In this document: positions 11,515 through 23,237 of the stretch, one piece after another | How the letters are laid out: the number at the start of each line of letters is the position of its first letter | How positions within the stretch are numbered: position 1 is the stretch's first letter | DNA from: Talinum fruticosum | Lineage: Eukaryota > Streptophyta > Magnoliopsida > Caryophyllales > Talinaceae | Direction of reading: 5' to 3' | Length of the DNA stretch: 64,000 nucleotides | Assembly: GCA_021018815.1 (NCBI GenBank) | Contig: JAITYX010000005.1 | Span: 7,969,501-8,033,500 of the forward strand | The notes under the pieces: model-generated | What the model was told of the DNA's origin: nothing | What the model saw: only the letters and a program-made list of their open reading frames with translations | Databases searched by the model: none | Made by a program: the position numbers and the translations under genes

Positions 11515-12460
11515 AATTTAGCTGAAATTAATGTGTCCGATGAACATGATGCTCGAAGAAGGAACAAGAGAAGTCAAAGATGAAAGAAAATGGGAGGAAA
11601 TTGAAGCTTTTAGGTCTCTGTTACTAACACCCTTTCTCTCTCTCTCATTGTCTCTCTTCTTTAGTGTTTGATTGTTTGCTCTCTCTCTCTCTCCAGCTGC
11701 ACGAGATAATTGAAAAAGGGTAAAGGGAGCGGCTAGGGTTTTTATTAGTCTCACCAGCTTCTGCTTGCTCTCGCTCCCCACAAGGGCACTGAGTAATTGA
11801 AAGGGCCTTGGCCCTAGAGTTTTAAGTTATATTTTATGAGTTAATAGGCCATATATTTCTTTTCACATATATAGATTGCGTTGGGACTTTTTTTTTTTTT
11901 TTAAATATATGTATAGACATATCTCAATGGATTTTACCAGTTTAACTAATCGGACCAACCACTTTTATCTCGAGTTAAACAGTTCGACCAGGTTGAATCA
12001 TTGATCCACTTCACCGACCGGATCGATCACCGGGTCAGTTCTCTTAACATAGCCCTAGGGGAGCCAACTTTATAACTTCATCCAAAATAATACACTCATA
12101 GTTTCTAGATTTCAAAATTCAGATAACTAGTAGCAACTAGCATGTCCACATAAAACCATAACCCTATAATTATTAGAGGGTGCAAAATAACTCGGAAACT
12201 TCATCAAGAATACCTCTAAAGGAGGCACAAAAATCATCAGATTCAGGATGAAGCACGAAACAGGCTCCTCACCGAAAGGGCTTTCATCTTCAATACAAAA
12301 TTACAATACAAAATTGCACTTCCCAAAGGGCTTTGGGGATAACAAATTACAAGAAAGAAACAATATCAAACGAAGTATTGAATAAAGTCCCACAACTCTG
12401 TAGTTTGTATTTACTGTTGTGCCAAAATGCTGGTGGCCTAATGAGCCAAGCACGGCAATA
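11515..12460. other. Intergenic and 3' flank of the adenylate kinase gene
   Basis: No recognisable gene. It has CT-rich tracts at about 11634-11695, a 16-17 base T run near 11887, and a segment with gaccaggtt/accggatcgatcaccgg text (11960-12040). The part nearest 12460 is probably the 3' UTR of the adenylate kinase 7-like gene. The minus-strand ORF at 11518-11781 has no domain I recognise. Confidence 0.5.
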
Positions 12461-12941
12461 TTAGGCAGTCAATTTCTGGAAAGAAGAATTCATGTGTTGA
12501 AGTTGCAATACAGACAGGAGGCCTTGCCATGTTTCTCCAGGTGCACCGGCTACCTGAAAATCTAGGAGTTTGTTCTGCTTCCTGTAGTAATCTTCCAATG
12601 GTTTGCTCTGACCAAGGGAGGAAAAATTGGAGAATGTTAGGTTTCAGAATGCCGAATGAATCTACTCATAATACTGATGCTAGATAATCGACGTAACACA
12701 TGAACATGATCGAACAATATTTACAACACACTATAGAGACATTTCTCTTTCAAGTACTCCCTTTGATGTCAATACGTTGCTCTTTTCTCCCTCTGCGATA
12801 TATATAGTTGATTTTGGATTCGTGTCCATTTCCTCTTCCTGATGTTGGTCCCAACTGAATATAGTTCAACAGGACTAGTTTACAAAGTAAGATCCATTGG
12901 AAACTAGCCTACCCCTTTTCTTTTCGTCACAAATTTATCTT

Positions 12942-12986
<45 letters not shown>

Positions 12987-15017
12987 GATTTTGGATTCAT
13001 ATCCATTTCCTCTGCATACGGAATTACAAGTCCCAAGGAAGGTATTATGCAGGAAACCTCCCTAGTACAAGCTTATGAGGGAAACCTCGAAGAACAAAAA
13101 GAACGGACAGTAAGACAAAAGAGAGAAGAAACAAGAACTCTGTGTCTTTCCACTATGTTTTTGATAACTAAAAATTTCAGCACAAGTACCCAAGTAGGAA
13201 AACATGACAATTTATAGAATTACTCTGATACTGAATGTTCCTGAGTGTTGAATGTCATATAATGTCAAGACTTGATGACAACCATTCTAAAGGTTAATAT
13301 ATAAGCATGAGTCCATCTATCTTAGAATGCCTAGACTATTAAAAGTGATAAAGAAGAAAAATACAGCTCAAAATGAGAAATAAAACCACCACATAGTAAA
13401 TGGAACTTATTGTAGGGAAGGAGAAGCACAACTCCTCTATAAGAAATTGGAATCAAGTTCAGTATCAAAAAAGAAATTGCAATTAAGGTACAACAACCCC
13501 GCACTCCGCCCCAATAATAAAGACATAAAGTAATCTCCAAATAAGGATTTCATACTCAAGTATTCACACTCATATTTTGCCTATACATGATATCTGGACA
13601 AACATAATTTAAAAGAATGTGAAAGAAGGCACACCTGCTGTGCATAAGTTTGGAGCTTCTCTTTCCAGGATGATTCTTCTGGGAATGATCTTATCCAACT
13701 ACCTTGTGATTGAAGATTCAATCCATTTCCGAGCTCACTTTTTGCCAGTTGTTTATCCGCACATTTGAAATTTAATACCAAATCAATGTCGGCAATTTGA
13801 TCAAGGATCTCCTGTAGGTAGAAAGAAAATTGAAAGCAGAAAGTCAATCACAGTGATTCTTAGAATCTCACAGTTTAATGAGAAGATCATCTCAGTTCAT
13901 TATACAACTATCGAGGAATCTAATAAGGTCAACTAAGTACAAAGTAAAGAACGAGGACGCTCACACTAAGTGATTCAGACCAGCAAACAGATGAAATCCT
14001 TAAACACCATAAGTGATTACACAGACAAGATGAGCAGAAATTTAGATTCTTCCATTTAAACCATTCAGTTACAAGCAGCTCTATTGCCATGCCAAAAAAT
14101 AAAATAAAAAAGAAGCTGGAGACAACCAAATGCTCCATCTGTGCTTTTATCCACGTTCCCACATAGCGTGAGAAAAATATAGAATGAGCATTTAGAAAAG
14201 AACATATTTGAGGCAAAAAGAACTCACAGCTTGCATTCTTGTTCTAGGGATTCCATCCAGAATGAATCCGGTTTCACCTCTGGAGTATCCTTCCTCCAGC
14301 TTCTTTGACAGCAATCCGAACACTATATTCTCTGGAACTAGCTTCCCTTGGTTCACAGCATTCTCAATCTAGAGATAATACACTAACAGGTTAGAGCACA
14401 GAAAACCCACAGCAACCAGAGTGTTATACTAAAAAGCGAAATGACTGCACTCAGCATCCACCTCTTAAGCAATATTGATCTATAGCATATATGTCGCCGG
14501 GGAAGGGGACACAGACAAAGTATCAGAATCTTCATATAGAAAGCTTGTCACGTAAATCCAGCTCCATTAATTGCTAATTCCCAATAAAAGAAAATTTTCG
14601 ATACTAACTCAGATTGAACGATGTGGTTTTTTCTATTGCCAAAGCTGACGGATTAATCATGCATCAGAAAATCTCACATAAACCACATGACTAAGGCATC
14701 CATACACTGCTTACAAAGCCAGTAAAGCTTGTACCTCAAACCCCACCTCACCCCAAACAACCCAAAAAGGGTGATGATGCATCCTACAAAACAAAAACAT
14801 GTTGGTTTCCTACCATCTTTCTTTCCCTTAACTCTTTCAATATCTATGGTCATAAAAACACAAGAATGTGAGAGCAAATTCACTAACATCACCAAGCAAC
14901 CAACATTCTCTCTCTCTCTCTCTCTCCCCTCCATCTCTATCTATCTCTCTCTCTCCTCCCCCCTCTATCTTTCTTTCCCTTAACACTCTCTCTCTCCCCT
15001 CTATCTTTCTTTCCCTT

Positions 15018-15072
<55 letters not shown>

Positions 15073-15367
15073 GGCCCCCTCTATCTCTATCTCTACGTCG
15101 CCGGGAAAGAGAATATCCAGCTCCCATTAGTATTAAAACAACATTTTACAACAGAAAGAGGCCTGATATGGATCCTATTAAAGCAACATCTATGGAATCA
15201 TCCCATTAATTGAAAACGAGAAAGAAAACAGCACACAAAATAAGCACCCATTTTGATTCAAAAATCAGAATAGATCATGCCAATACCCAAACCCCACTAA
15301 GTTACCCATAATTCACCTTTAGGAAGACAAATCAGATCAAATTATACCCACCCAAACCCAGTGAAAT

Positions 15368-15417
<50 letters not shown>

Positions 15418-15752
15418 TTGTAAAGAAAAGAGTGAGGATTAAGCTCCTGACGAACAAGACTACCCATAGAAATATGCGGCACTTCCAGAAGCTTCGAAAG
15501 CCACTCGGCATAGACATGCTTCCTGGCACCAGGCTCGCCAATGATGACCCACTGAACTCCTCTCCTTGGCTCCGATCCCTCTCCATCCACCATCGGATGA
15601 TTCCGACGAGCCTTAGCCGTCCGATCATCGCAGTAATCATAGTCATAGTAATAATCGTCGTCCAGAACAGCCGCCGCCGCAGCGCCAAATTCCCGGCGAT
15701 TCTTGGCCATGCGAGCCAAAGGTCTTGCCCTGAGGAAGCTCAGCCCTGCCAT
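12461..15752 (-). CDS. Adenylate kinase 7-like protein, 4 coding exons
   Basis: Coding exons on the minus strand: 15752-15414, 14368-14228, 13811-13635 and 12607-12461 (113+47+59+48 codons plus TAA, 267 aa). All junctions keep frame, and all introns are GT-AG. The residues match the plant 'probable adenylate kinase 7' group: RRGVQWVI, LSKLLEVPHISMGSLVRQEL (about 85-104), KLVPENIVFGLLSKKLEEGY, GETGFILDGIPRTR (144-157), EILDQIADIDLVLNFKC, and the end TWQGLLSVLQL. The family's usual length (about 263-295) fits. Known role of the family: ATP + AMP = 2 ADP in organelles; the Arg-rich N-terminus (LRARPLARMAKNRREF) suggests mitochondrial import. Odd: the P-loop reads GEPGARKH instead of GxPGxGKG(T/S), and no LID motif (GR...YH) is seen, so catalysis is doubtful. 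It is the only complete host gene here; its start is the first ATG after a GA/CT-rich leader. Confidence 0.9.
15020..15071. repeat. (CT)n microsatellite in intron 1
   Basis: About 26 CT units on the plus strand, with further imperfect CT tracts at 14907-14928 and 14940-15000. It is purine-rich on the coding strand, within intron 1 (14369-15413) of the adenylate kinase gene. ORFs across it (SLSL..., REREREE...) are artefacts. Confidence 0.9.
15373..15412. repeat. (GA)n microsatellite touching the intron 1 donor
   Basis: Twenty GA units on the plus strand. On the coding (minus) strand the donor is CAG|GTCTCTCTCT..., so the microsatellite forms the intron start. The +3 to +6 bases are therefore CTCT rather than the usual AAGT. 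Confidence 0.85.
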
Positions 15753-15912
15753 GGCTATGGCCGATGGAGAGAGAGAGAGAGAGAGGAGAGAGAAAGTAGG
15801 GGGCGAGTGAGTGGCGGAGCTGAAAGAGGGTTTTGGGAGGTGGGTGATGGTCGAGGTTTAAGGGGCTCGTTAGAGAGAGAAACGGCGTCGCATTAGACGG
15901 GCAAATTGCCGA

Positions 15913-15925
15913 CCAATCACGTGAT
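15913..15925. promoter_or_regulatory. CCAAT box and G-box in adenylate kinase promoter
   Basis: CCAAT (15913-15917) overlaps a 10-base palindrome ATCACGTGAT with a CACGTG core (15918-15923), about 165 bases upstream of the ATG at 15752. These are common plant promoter elements (bZIP/bHLH and NF-Y sites). Function is inferred from position. A GA/CT tract at 15769-15788 lies in the likely 5' UTR. Confidence 0.4.
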
Positions 15926-16099
15926 GGAAAGGGGCGTTGGAACTTCGGATGGCCACAAAGCCAAGCTTTAAATTTAAAAGGAAATTTCAAATTATGGCTG
16001 TTTATGTAAAAGTCAAATTCAAATCGAAACGTTTTTTGGGTGGCCGAGGGCTTCGGTATGGACCCCAACCCAAATAGACACCTATTTTCTCGCCAACGT

Positions 16100-16703
16100 G
16101 AAATCAAATATTTTCCATATTTCTGATTTCAAAAAGAAACATTTTGGTATTTTACTCATTTATTTATTTATTTATCATCTTCCAGATTTATTTTTTAATG
16201 GGCAACGGCCATGTGTCCTATAAAAATTCAGGTCCGAATAATAGAATTGCATAATTAGGTTGTGCTTGAATTTCTAATTTAGACACCTTAATAGAACTCA
16301 AACGTGAATTTTTAATGTTCAAATCTAATTGTTGGAATAATGAATTTGTGATTTGGATTTGAAAGTTTTAATAGAAATTATATTTGTGACAAGATTTAAG
16401 CTCAAATTTTCAATGTCAAAAATTAATTATCTAAATTATTGATCTGAATTTTGAGGGGGCCCAAATTAAAATGCACTCAATTTTCGTCTAATTTGAAACT
16501 TGATTGTCCAATTGTCATTCCGAATTGGTCTAAAAATCTAACAATCTAGACCAAAATTATGAGATTCAAACCCGACGTAAATTTTAATTTAGACATGATT
16601 AATTGTCCAAAATTTAAATTCGGATAGATATCAGACTCTTGATTTAGACAATTTAAGGTTGAACAGATATTTACCAATGCTAATAAAGAGTCAAGACCAC
16701 CAA
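16100..16703. other. AT-rich intergenic sequence
   Basis: Upstream of the adenylate kinase gene. No coding capacity or recognisable element. Short repeated phrases of the 'gaatttt..aatgtc' kind occur. It ends in the left copy of the SINE target duplication (16687-16703). Confidence 0.6.
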
Positions 16704-16852
16704 CTACGTGTTAGTTGAGTTGGTAGTTGCATCACTTCAATAAAGAGGAGAATATAAGTTCAAATTTCCGAAAATGCACTCGTTGGAAAAACTTTTACCT
16801 TGAAGTCTTGTAATCTAAAAGGAATTACAGTAGTGGTCAAACAAAAAAATAT
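16704..16852 (+). mobile_element. tRNA-derived SINE with 17 bp target duplication
   Basis: A ~149 bp insert is flanked by agagtcaagaccaccaa (16687-16703) and agagtcaagaccatcaa (16853-16869), 16 of 17 identical. Inside, tagttgagttgg (about 16712-16723) fits the polymerase III A box and gttcaaattt (about 16758-16767) resembles a B box. The 3' end is A-rich (acaaaaaaata). This is the full signature of a short plant SINE inserted by target-primed reverse transcription. Confidence 0.75.
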
Positions 16853-16869
16853 AGAGTCAAGACCATCAA

Positions 16870-17939
16870 ACATATTTTGTTATTCTCAATTTAAGTCTAA
16901 TTTAGATTAGTTTAAGCCATTTTTACTTAGCTTGAAATTTGAACTTTATTGTTGTTTTGAGGTTAAAGATCAAGTAAAGCCTTCCTACATGGAATTGGTT
17001 AACTAATTACAAAAATCTTAAATTAAATGAACATAAGACTAATCCATATAAATAGTTATACAGTTATACTTAATTATGAAAAATTAGTTGTAGCTTTACT
17101 ATTTTAACAAAATTGATCAAGTTTTATTTTATTATATCGTGACATATTTGAAGGTATGTAGATTGTAGAGATTTTATCCAAACGTACCCTTAAATTTCAT
17201 AAGTTATTTAAAAGTTTCACAAACTTATTTTACTACCTTTAAATATCATAAAATTTATTAAAATATAATTAAAATGTGATTTTACTGGCTGACGATTAAA
17301 TAGTAAATAAAATAACAAAAATGAAAAACTTTGACTAATTTTTGTTGACCTAAGGAGAGGAAGGGGAAGGAAATGAAGAGAGAGAGAGAGAGTAAAAATT
17401 AATTTTTAAGAATTTTTTGCTTTTATTTTCTTACATTTTAAATAAAAATATCAAAAATAAATAAAAACACTATAAAAATTGGTTACTTTCCGATTAAAAA
17501 GTCATAAATGGATATACTTAAATATATAATCAAGTTTTTTGAAAGAAATAAGTTTAATCACATTTTAAGGTATCGAAATAAATATGACATTTTTAAATAA
17601 ATTATACAGTTTAAGTGTATTTTTAACTAAGATACCGTAGATGGTAACAAAAATTTTATTTTTGTTATTTGAGGATTTATTATTGACCGAATTTTTTTAA
17701 TCTGGATTATAACTTTATTGCCATGTGAGGGAAAATATGAGAGAATATTATATATGTTGATGCATTGATGTCACTATGCGAGTTCCCACGTGAAATATTT
17801 GAAATCAGCACATTTATTTGTTATTTTGTGTATTTATTTGTTTATTGCGTTAGGTTGGAGATGCCTATCTCAACTAAAACTTAAAGTATTACTCCGAATG
17901 CGGTATGTGTTTTTCCTAATCAACGTTGAAAGCCATTTT
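16870..17939. other. AT-rich intergenic sequence
   Basis: No gene recognised. Contains a short GA tract (about 17378-17393) and long A/T runs. Confidence 0.6.
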
Positions 17940-19640
17940 AAAAAAAATAAGTAAAACAAATAATAATTAGCCCTTTTGTAAGGGTTATATTTAATTTTTA
18001 TTTTATTAAAATAGAGAGAAAAGAAAAAGAGGGAAAGAAAACCAAACTAAAATAGAATAAATACAAAGACTAAACTTGGTCACACGATCTGCACCTTGAT
18101 TTCCTTTTCTATATGTGTGATAAATAAATACTTGATTGCACCACTGAAAAAAACAACGAATATCTTGAATAAGCGTATGGATCTCCTAATGAGCCTAAAT
18201 TTCACCTTTAACCGGTTTAATGACCGTTAGATTATCTCCTTCCAAAATGATATAACGAAATCCGCTTGAACTACTGCTTTGACACCATTTCTCATGGCAG
18301 TAGCCTCTGCTAAAAGAATTGAGGCTAGCCACCGCGCTGAATAAGACCTTGCACCGTCGAAGTTGACTTTGATAAATCCTCCATGTGGTTTGTGCCAACA
18401 AACCGGATGATTAGAAGTGTTGACACGTAGTGAGGGGAAGATGAGGATGGGTTGAAATGTTGATATAGTCTCGCTCCTATATCGCCATTCAGTCCAAGAT
18501 GATTTGGCTCGAAGAATTGCGAGCAATGGAATATTATTAAAAAAATTTCATTTCTGTTCTTCCAAATACTCTATAACAAATGAATTAATCGAATCATCCG
18601 AGGTGCTTTTCTCAACCTTCGAATATATAGATAATATGATTCAAAGAGGGATTCCGCAATTGGCTTAGATTCACCTCTAGCCATTTTATGCCGAAAAGTT
18701 GTGTCCCAAGTATCTATAACATAGGTGCATTGTGAGAAAAGATGGTCAATTGACTCAAAATGGACTTGACAAAGCGGACAAATAGTATCAATGTTCAACC
18801 TTCTTTTAGCCGATTATCTCGTATAGATAAAGAATTGTGACCAATTTGCCATATAAATATTTTCAACTTAGGCATCAAATCCATATTCCAAATCCACGCA
18901 AAATGCCACGATGGTGAACCGGTGGGAATATTTTGTGCATTCCAAGTGGCAGACTTTGTCGTAAACTTTCTGTCTGTTAGACAAACCCTATCAAATGGAG
19001 TCCTTTATTTTACGAAAAGAGAGGGGGATAGTCTTAATAACTTGACAAACATCAGCAGGAAGAAAAGAGTTAAGATATATCGGATCCCACTCTTTACATG
19101 GGGTAATAAATTCACCGACTATGACATTCAAGGAGGGAATATTCCAAAGATTACTCGTCATAATATTCAATAACTTAAAATTACCACACTAAAAATCATG
19201 TCGAACTTCGTATTTTTGCCGTTACCTATTTTCTATCTTAAACCCCTTTTAAAAAGCTCACATTCTTTAAGAAAACATTTCCAAACCTAAGAATCAAAAG
19301 TTATAATTTTCCTCAAGAAAAAAATCCTCTAATATGGGATACTTACTTACTCATAACCGACCCGCGAAATTATTTTTTCATATAAATACTTCCGGATAAG
19401 TTTACAAATAAAGGCTTGATTAACTATCTCGAATTTTCCTAAGGCCCAAACCCCTTAATTTCTTGGGAGTACAAACTTTATCCTAAGCAACCATTGGTAG
19501 CCCAAGTGGCATCCCGAGATTTTTTCCAAAAGAAACCTTAATTAATTTTATCAAGAGAGTTAGACGTGCTTTTAGGTAGTTTAAAACTATGCATCACATG
19601 AGAAGGTAAGGATTCAATATTAGAATGTATAAGTACAAAT
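17940..19640 (-). mobile_element. 5'-truncated L1-type LINE, minus strand
   Basis: Minus-strand fragments show the end of a plant L1 ORF2. A zinc-knuckle region (zf-RVT) reads ICPLCQVHFESIDHLFSQC (18571-18798). An RNase H domain follows (FIKVNFDGA..., 18195-18526), with the later ILEGDNLTVI motif. The 3' UTR around 17960-18000 shares 'tagccctt..aagggtt' with the LINE at 25115-27790. Text at 19480-19600 is homologous to 26740-26880 of that LINE, so both belong to related families. Frameshifts break the ORF. The 5' end is lost near 19640; I could not find a clean target duplication. Confidence 0.75.
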
Positions 19641-19716
19641 TATTAAGTAAATGATTTGTTTTTTGTAGAAGTAAATCAATTAAATATTACTCATTATTTC
19701 ATCACGAAAAAAAAAA

Positions 19717-20364
19717 GAATTGGATGTCATTAATCTAAAGTTTAAAGGTGGATGTCATTAATTCCAACCGAAGAACTGGACGCTAATATCCTTAATTTTG
19801 AATCTATTTACATTTTAGCACCATTACCGAATTGACCTTAATTGTTGAATGACGTGGATGGCGGTAATGTTACACTCGGATAATAATAGAAAAGAACTAT
19901 TAAATGACAACTCATAAATGTAGTTGTCTTAGAAGACATTACTCAAGTCTTCTGGTCCTCCCTTCTTGCTTTATCTCTCTTATTATGACTCTTCTATCAA
20001 CCCAATTGCAAAAGAAATTTTGATATGTTCGCAACTTAGGGTTCTTATGAAGGAGAGAGAGAATAAAGACAATAGAGTAAAGAGGAGAAAGAGAGAATAT
20101 AGTACGTGGGGTAAAGAAATTTGATTTTACTTGTACTTTTCTTTACCATATTTGTTGAATTGTCATCCAAAAAATAAATAATTTTTTTTATTATTAACCA
20201 TATGTAACAAGCATTGCCGTCCACGTCATTCAACAAACAAGTTCAACTCGGTGGTATGCAAAAAATGTAAATAGGTTCAAAGTTTGGGGTGTTGGCGTCC
20301 AATTCTCTAGTTGGTATTAATGACGTCCAACACCGTTAAAGTTTAGATTAATGATGTCTAATTC
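19717..20364. mobile_element. Long terminal inverted repeat element (MULE-like foldback)
   Basis: Left arm 19717-19870 and right arm about 20205-20364 are inverted copies (ggatgtcattaatctaaa against tttagattaatgatgtc; also gttgaatgacgtggatggc against gccgtccacgtcattcaac). Arms of ~150 bp around a ~330 bp unrelated core are typical of Mutator-like non-autonomous elements, but I see no clear 9 bp target duplication, so the class is uncertain. The core has GA-rich text (20049-20100) and a 63-codon ORF with no recognisable domain. Confidence 0.65.
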
Positions 20365-20883
20365 CCAAAATTTTAGTAATTATTAGACATTTCCAATAAT
20401 AAAATTGCGAGATGATAAGGTTTGCTCATGAGATTTTAGTAAGTGTTTTAAAAGATCCTTGTGAGAGGATGATGATTGTAATCGTATTTATCCTTTGTAC
20501 CTAATAGAAAGGCTCGGGAGTTTTTTCCCACATCCTCTTCCTGTTTACTTTACAATTGGCTACTTGGCGATTTGCAATATTAAGCACTTAACCTTAAGAT
20601 ATAGAACATATAAGGTACAATATTAATCCTCTTATTTGGATGAGTTTTTTACATGAAACATTCCTTCAAGACGACAGATGAGTTGTAATTTGTCAAGTCA
20701 AAGAAGAATAACACTTACACCTACGCCTAGCTAAACCGAGTTGAAACCCAAATGATAACACAATTTGAGTATTTTTCTTTACAAGACAAGTTTATTGGAT
20801 CAAAAACCGAGTGAGCTAAAGTCAACCAAAATTAAAAATGACTTGACTCAAAATCAAAATCGAACATAATCTTGACCGGAATA
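20365..20883. other. Intergenic sequence left of the copia element
   Basis: No gene recognised. The last bases, gaata (20879-20883), are the probable left target duplication of the copia element (right copy taata, 41639-41643, one mismatch). Confidence 0.5.
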
Positions 20884-21066
20884 TGTTGGGTGTAGCTCAA
20901 AACTCACTCAAAATCACTCATATACTCCGATTTTAACCGCTTTAGGTCTTTCTCAAGGCGAAACGAGTTGTGCTAAAAAATGGCGCAAATTAGGAACTTC
21001 CACAGCCGACAAGGGCTATTTATGTTCGAGTGACATGGCCCGTATCGTGCGTAATTTATGCATGAC
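20884..21066 (+). mobile_element. Copia 5' LTR, first part
   Basis: Aligns with the start of the 3' LTR at 41105 (TGTTGGGTGT(A/G)GCTCAAAACTCACTC...). It is interrupted after atgac (21062-21066), which is repeated at 23765-23769, the target duplication of the inserted gypsy derivative. Confidence 0.85.
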
Positions 21067-21625
21067 TTGTAGACACCTAAAGAGTGTTGGTCTTTATCTC
21101 GTTATTTTTGTGTTTTGCAACCTTGTACAGACTTACAATGACAAGAAGCTTCTTATGCAGTTATAATGATAGGCCCAAACTACTGAAAGGAGCACAACTA
21201 GTAATGGAGGTCAAAACCCATAATGACAGGCGAGTGGTCCAGTCGTGGGCATGACCGAATCGTTGAAAGTGTGTTGAAAAGCTCATTTAGGCCTATTTTG
21301 GAGCAAATTTTAAGAGTAGAAGTAACATACCGAGTTAACGTGGTTGAGGGCTGACCACAAAAGCCTATCTCGTGTATTTTGGTTTGCTCAAGATTTATTT
21401 TCGCCCATGATACGGAAGTTGGGAATGCGGGTCGATTCGTTGAACAGGAAAGGAGATGTGAAAGTATTCATATAGCCACGACTACATTTTGACAAGTCAA
21501 GTAAGTCTTTTTATCCACATAAGATGAAAAGTACATATTGAAGAAAATTTGAGCATACCTCAATGATCTTCCATAAGTCTGTTTAAAGGAAGATAGTTGG
21601 TGGAATCCGACTCTAGCCTTGTATG

Positions 21626-22477
21626 TCACACATTGACACAGAGGCCCCTAATGAGGGAAGTATATGAGGGAATACACCAATTGAGTTCCTTTATTCTATC
21701 AAGATCCACTAGGTTCACTAAGTAGTGAACATGAATCTTAGCGGCCTGATCGGAGACGAGGATCGTGCTCAAAAGGAGAGCAAGCACGACCCTCACTTGT
21801 TGTTGAGGAGATTGTTGAGGCCAGAAAACTTCATCCTCAAAAGCCTCAAAAAGAATGGTATATTTGAAATGGTTATTGTGCGGAAACCTCTTTACTACAG
21901 GACCGAAGAGGTGACGGAGGTAGTCACGCTTTTGTACAAATTCCAGTCCTAAGCTAAAGGTTCCCCTGTAAAGCCTATACCAGATTAAAATAGCAAAGTC
22001 AAAGGGAGTTATTGTCATCTCACCAAGAGGAAGATGGAATGTGTTGGTGGTGTCCCAAAGCCGCTCACCGATGCTCTAATAGGATCTCTCTCCCACCTAT
22101 CAACGAGATGGCGTAAAGCAATATAGAGAGGTCCAAACCCAACATTGTACATGACATTTTCAAGAGGAAAGTGCGTCCTCTCGCATGTCTCCATAAACTT
22201 TGGGATGGCTTCGCTACTTCGAATTGAGCCTTTCTGCAAGACAAAATCCAACAAGATTTTGGTTAAAACTTTACTCTAAATGAGAAAATGAAAAGGCTTA
22301 AGCCAATTAGCTTACCGAAGAGGAAATGGCAAGTGAATAAACATGACTTTCAGCTTCAACCGGAAGATCACTTGGATCCCATTCATTTTGCGGACGCCAT
22401 TTGTGGTCGAGGAAAGAGTCTTGGGAAAGACTCTTAGCTCTGGTTCGTCCTACAGGGTGAGCTTTTCTTCTAGGCAT
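21626..22477 (-). pseudogene. Plant mobile domain (PMD) gene, two exons, frameshifted
   Basis: Exon 1 (22477-22316, 54 codons) starts MPRRKAHPVGRTRAKS. The intron is 22315-22234, with GTAAGC donor and TTGCAG acceptor, phase 0. Exon 2 reads KGSIRSSEAIPKFMETCERT... then RHLVDRWERD, and after a frameshift near 22030-22070 WDTTNTFHLPLGEMTITPFD (continuing FAIL). 'L(V/I)xRW..xTxTFHLPxGEMTxTxxD' is the diagnostic core of the plant mobile domain (PF10536), found in MAIL1/MAIN proteins and in transposons. The last part runs YLRHLFG... to a stop at 21626. It lies antisense inside the gypsy derivative. PMD proteins are known host silencing factors and transposon cargo; here the frameshift argues for a pseudogene. 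Confidence 0.75.
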
Positions 22478-23223
22478 TTTGAAGGTAAGAAGTTCTTGAG
22501 AACCAACTAACTTTCAAGAAAGAGCAAAGTAAGGAAATACAAGAAGATAACAAGGTTAAGATAAAGAGTTGGTGTGCAAAATGAAACATACCATGCACCC
22601 TTTTATAAGCAAACCGGTCAAGACATCCAAGCATATAAAACAAGGGTCAAACAATTAACGGGAACCGAAGGAATCCGGCCAGGCACGCCGGGGCCACGCC
22701 TGCCAAAGGCTGGCCGGAGCGAGCCACAAGGCGCCGTGGAGTCCAATCGACAATAGCTTTTGTAGCCTAGCCCACTTACCTAGTCCGAGCAGCTTTTTCC
22801 TCTTGGAGCATGTGATTTCGTCCCTTATGCATGCAAGTGGGAGCTTCCGAGCCCACCAATGAGCTTTTTCGGAATAGTTTTATCGATCTGTTTCGACTGA
22901 ATTATTCAAATAAAAACACTAATCTTTTGTCAATTCAGTTATGCATCGACAAGTATGCTAGTACAGAGATTATCTAGCCAAACTTCAAATCAAAAACGAT
23001 AGAAGTTTCAAGCATCAAAATATGTCAAGCTTCAGGCTCGATCAAGCCAAGCTTAGGATCCTTTTACCAAATTTCGAACACATGCATCGCGATCAAGTTC
23101 GGTTCTCACTTTGGAGTTCAGGTTTGACTACAACCAATTCCAAGCGTCACACAATATCTTATAGAAATCGAGGTAAGTATCCTTTAGTGTCTACTTTTAC
23201 ACTTCGTCTTTCTAGACTCGATC

Positions 23224-23237
23224 AAAGTGGGGCTAAC
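23224..23237 (+). other. Polypurine tract of the gypsy derivative
   Basis: aaagtggggctaac directly precedes TGTAGACACCC, giving the plus orientation of the derivative and marking 23238 as a 3' LTR start. Confidence 0.6.

Noticed and set aside
14837..15209. Overlapping ORFs rich in Arg-Glu or Ser-Leu on both strands
   Set aside because: They read through (CT)n repeats inside intron 1 of the adenylate kinase gene.
15432..15896. 154 aa plus-strand ORF
   Set aside because: Antisense shadow of adenylate kinase exon 1 and its promoter.
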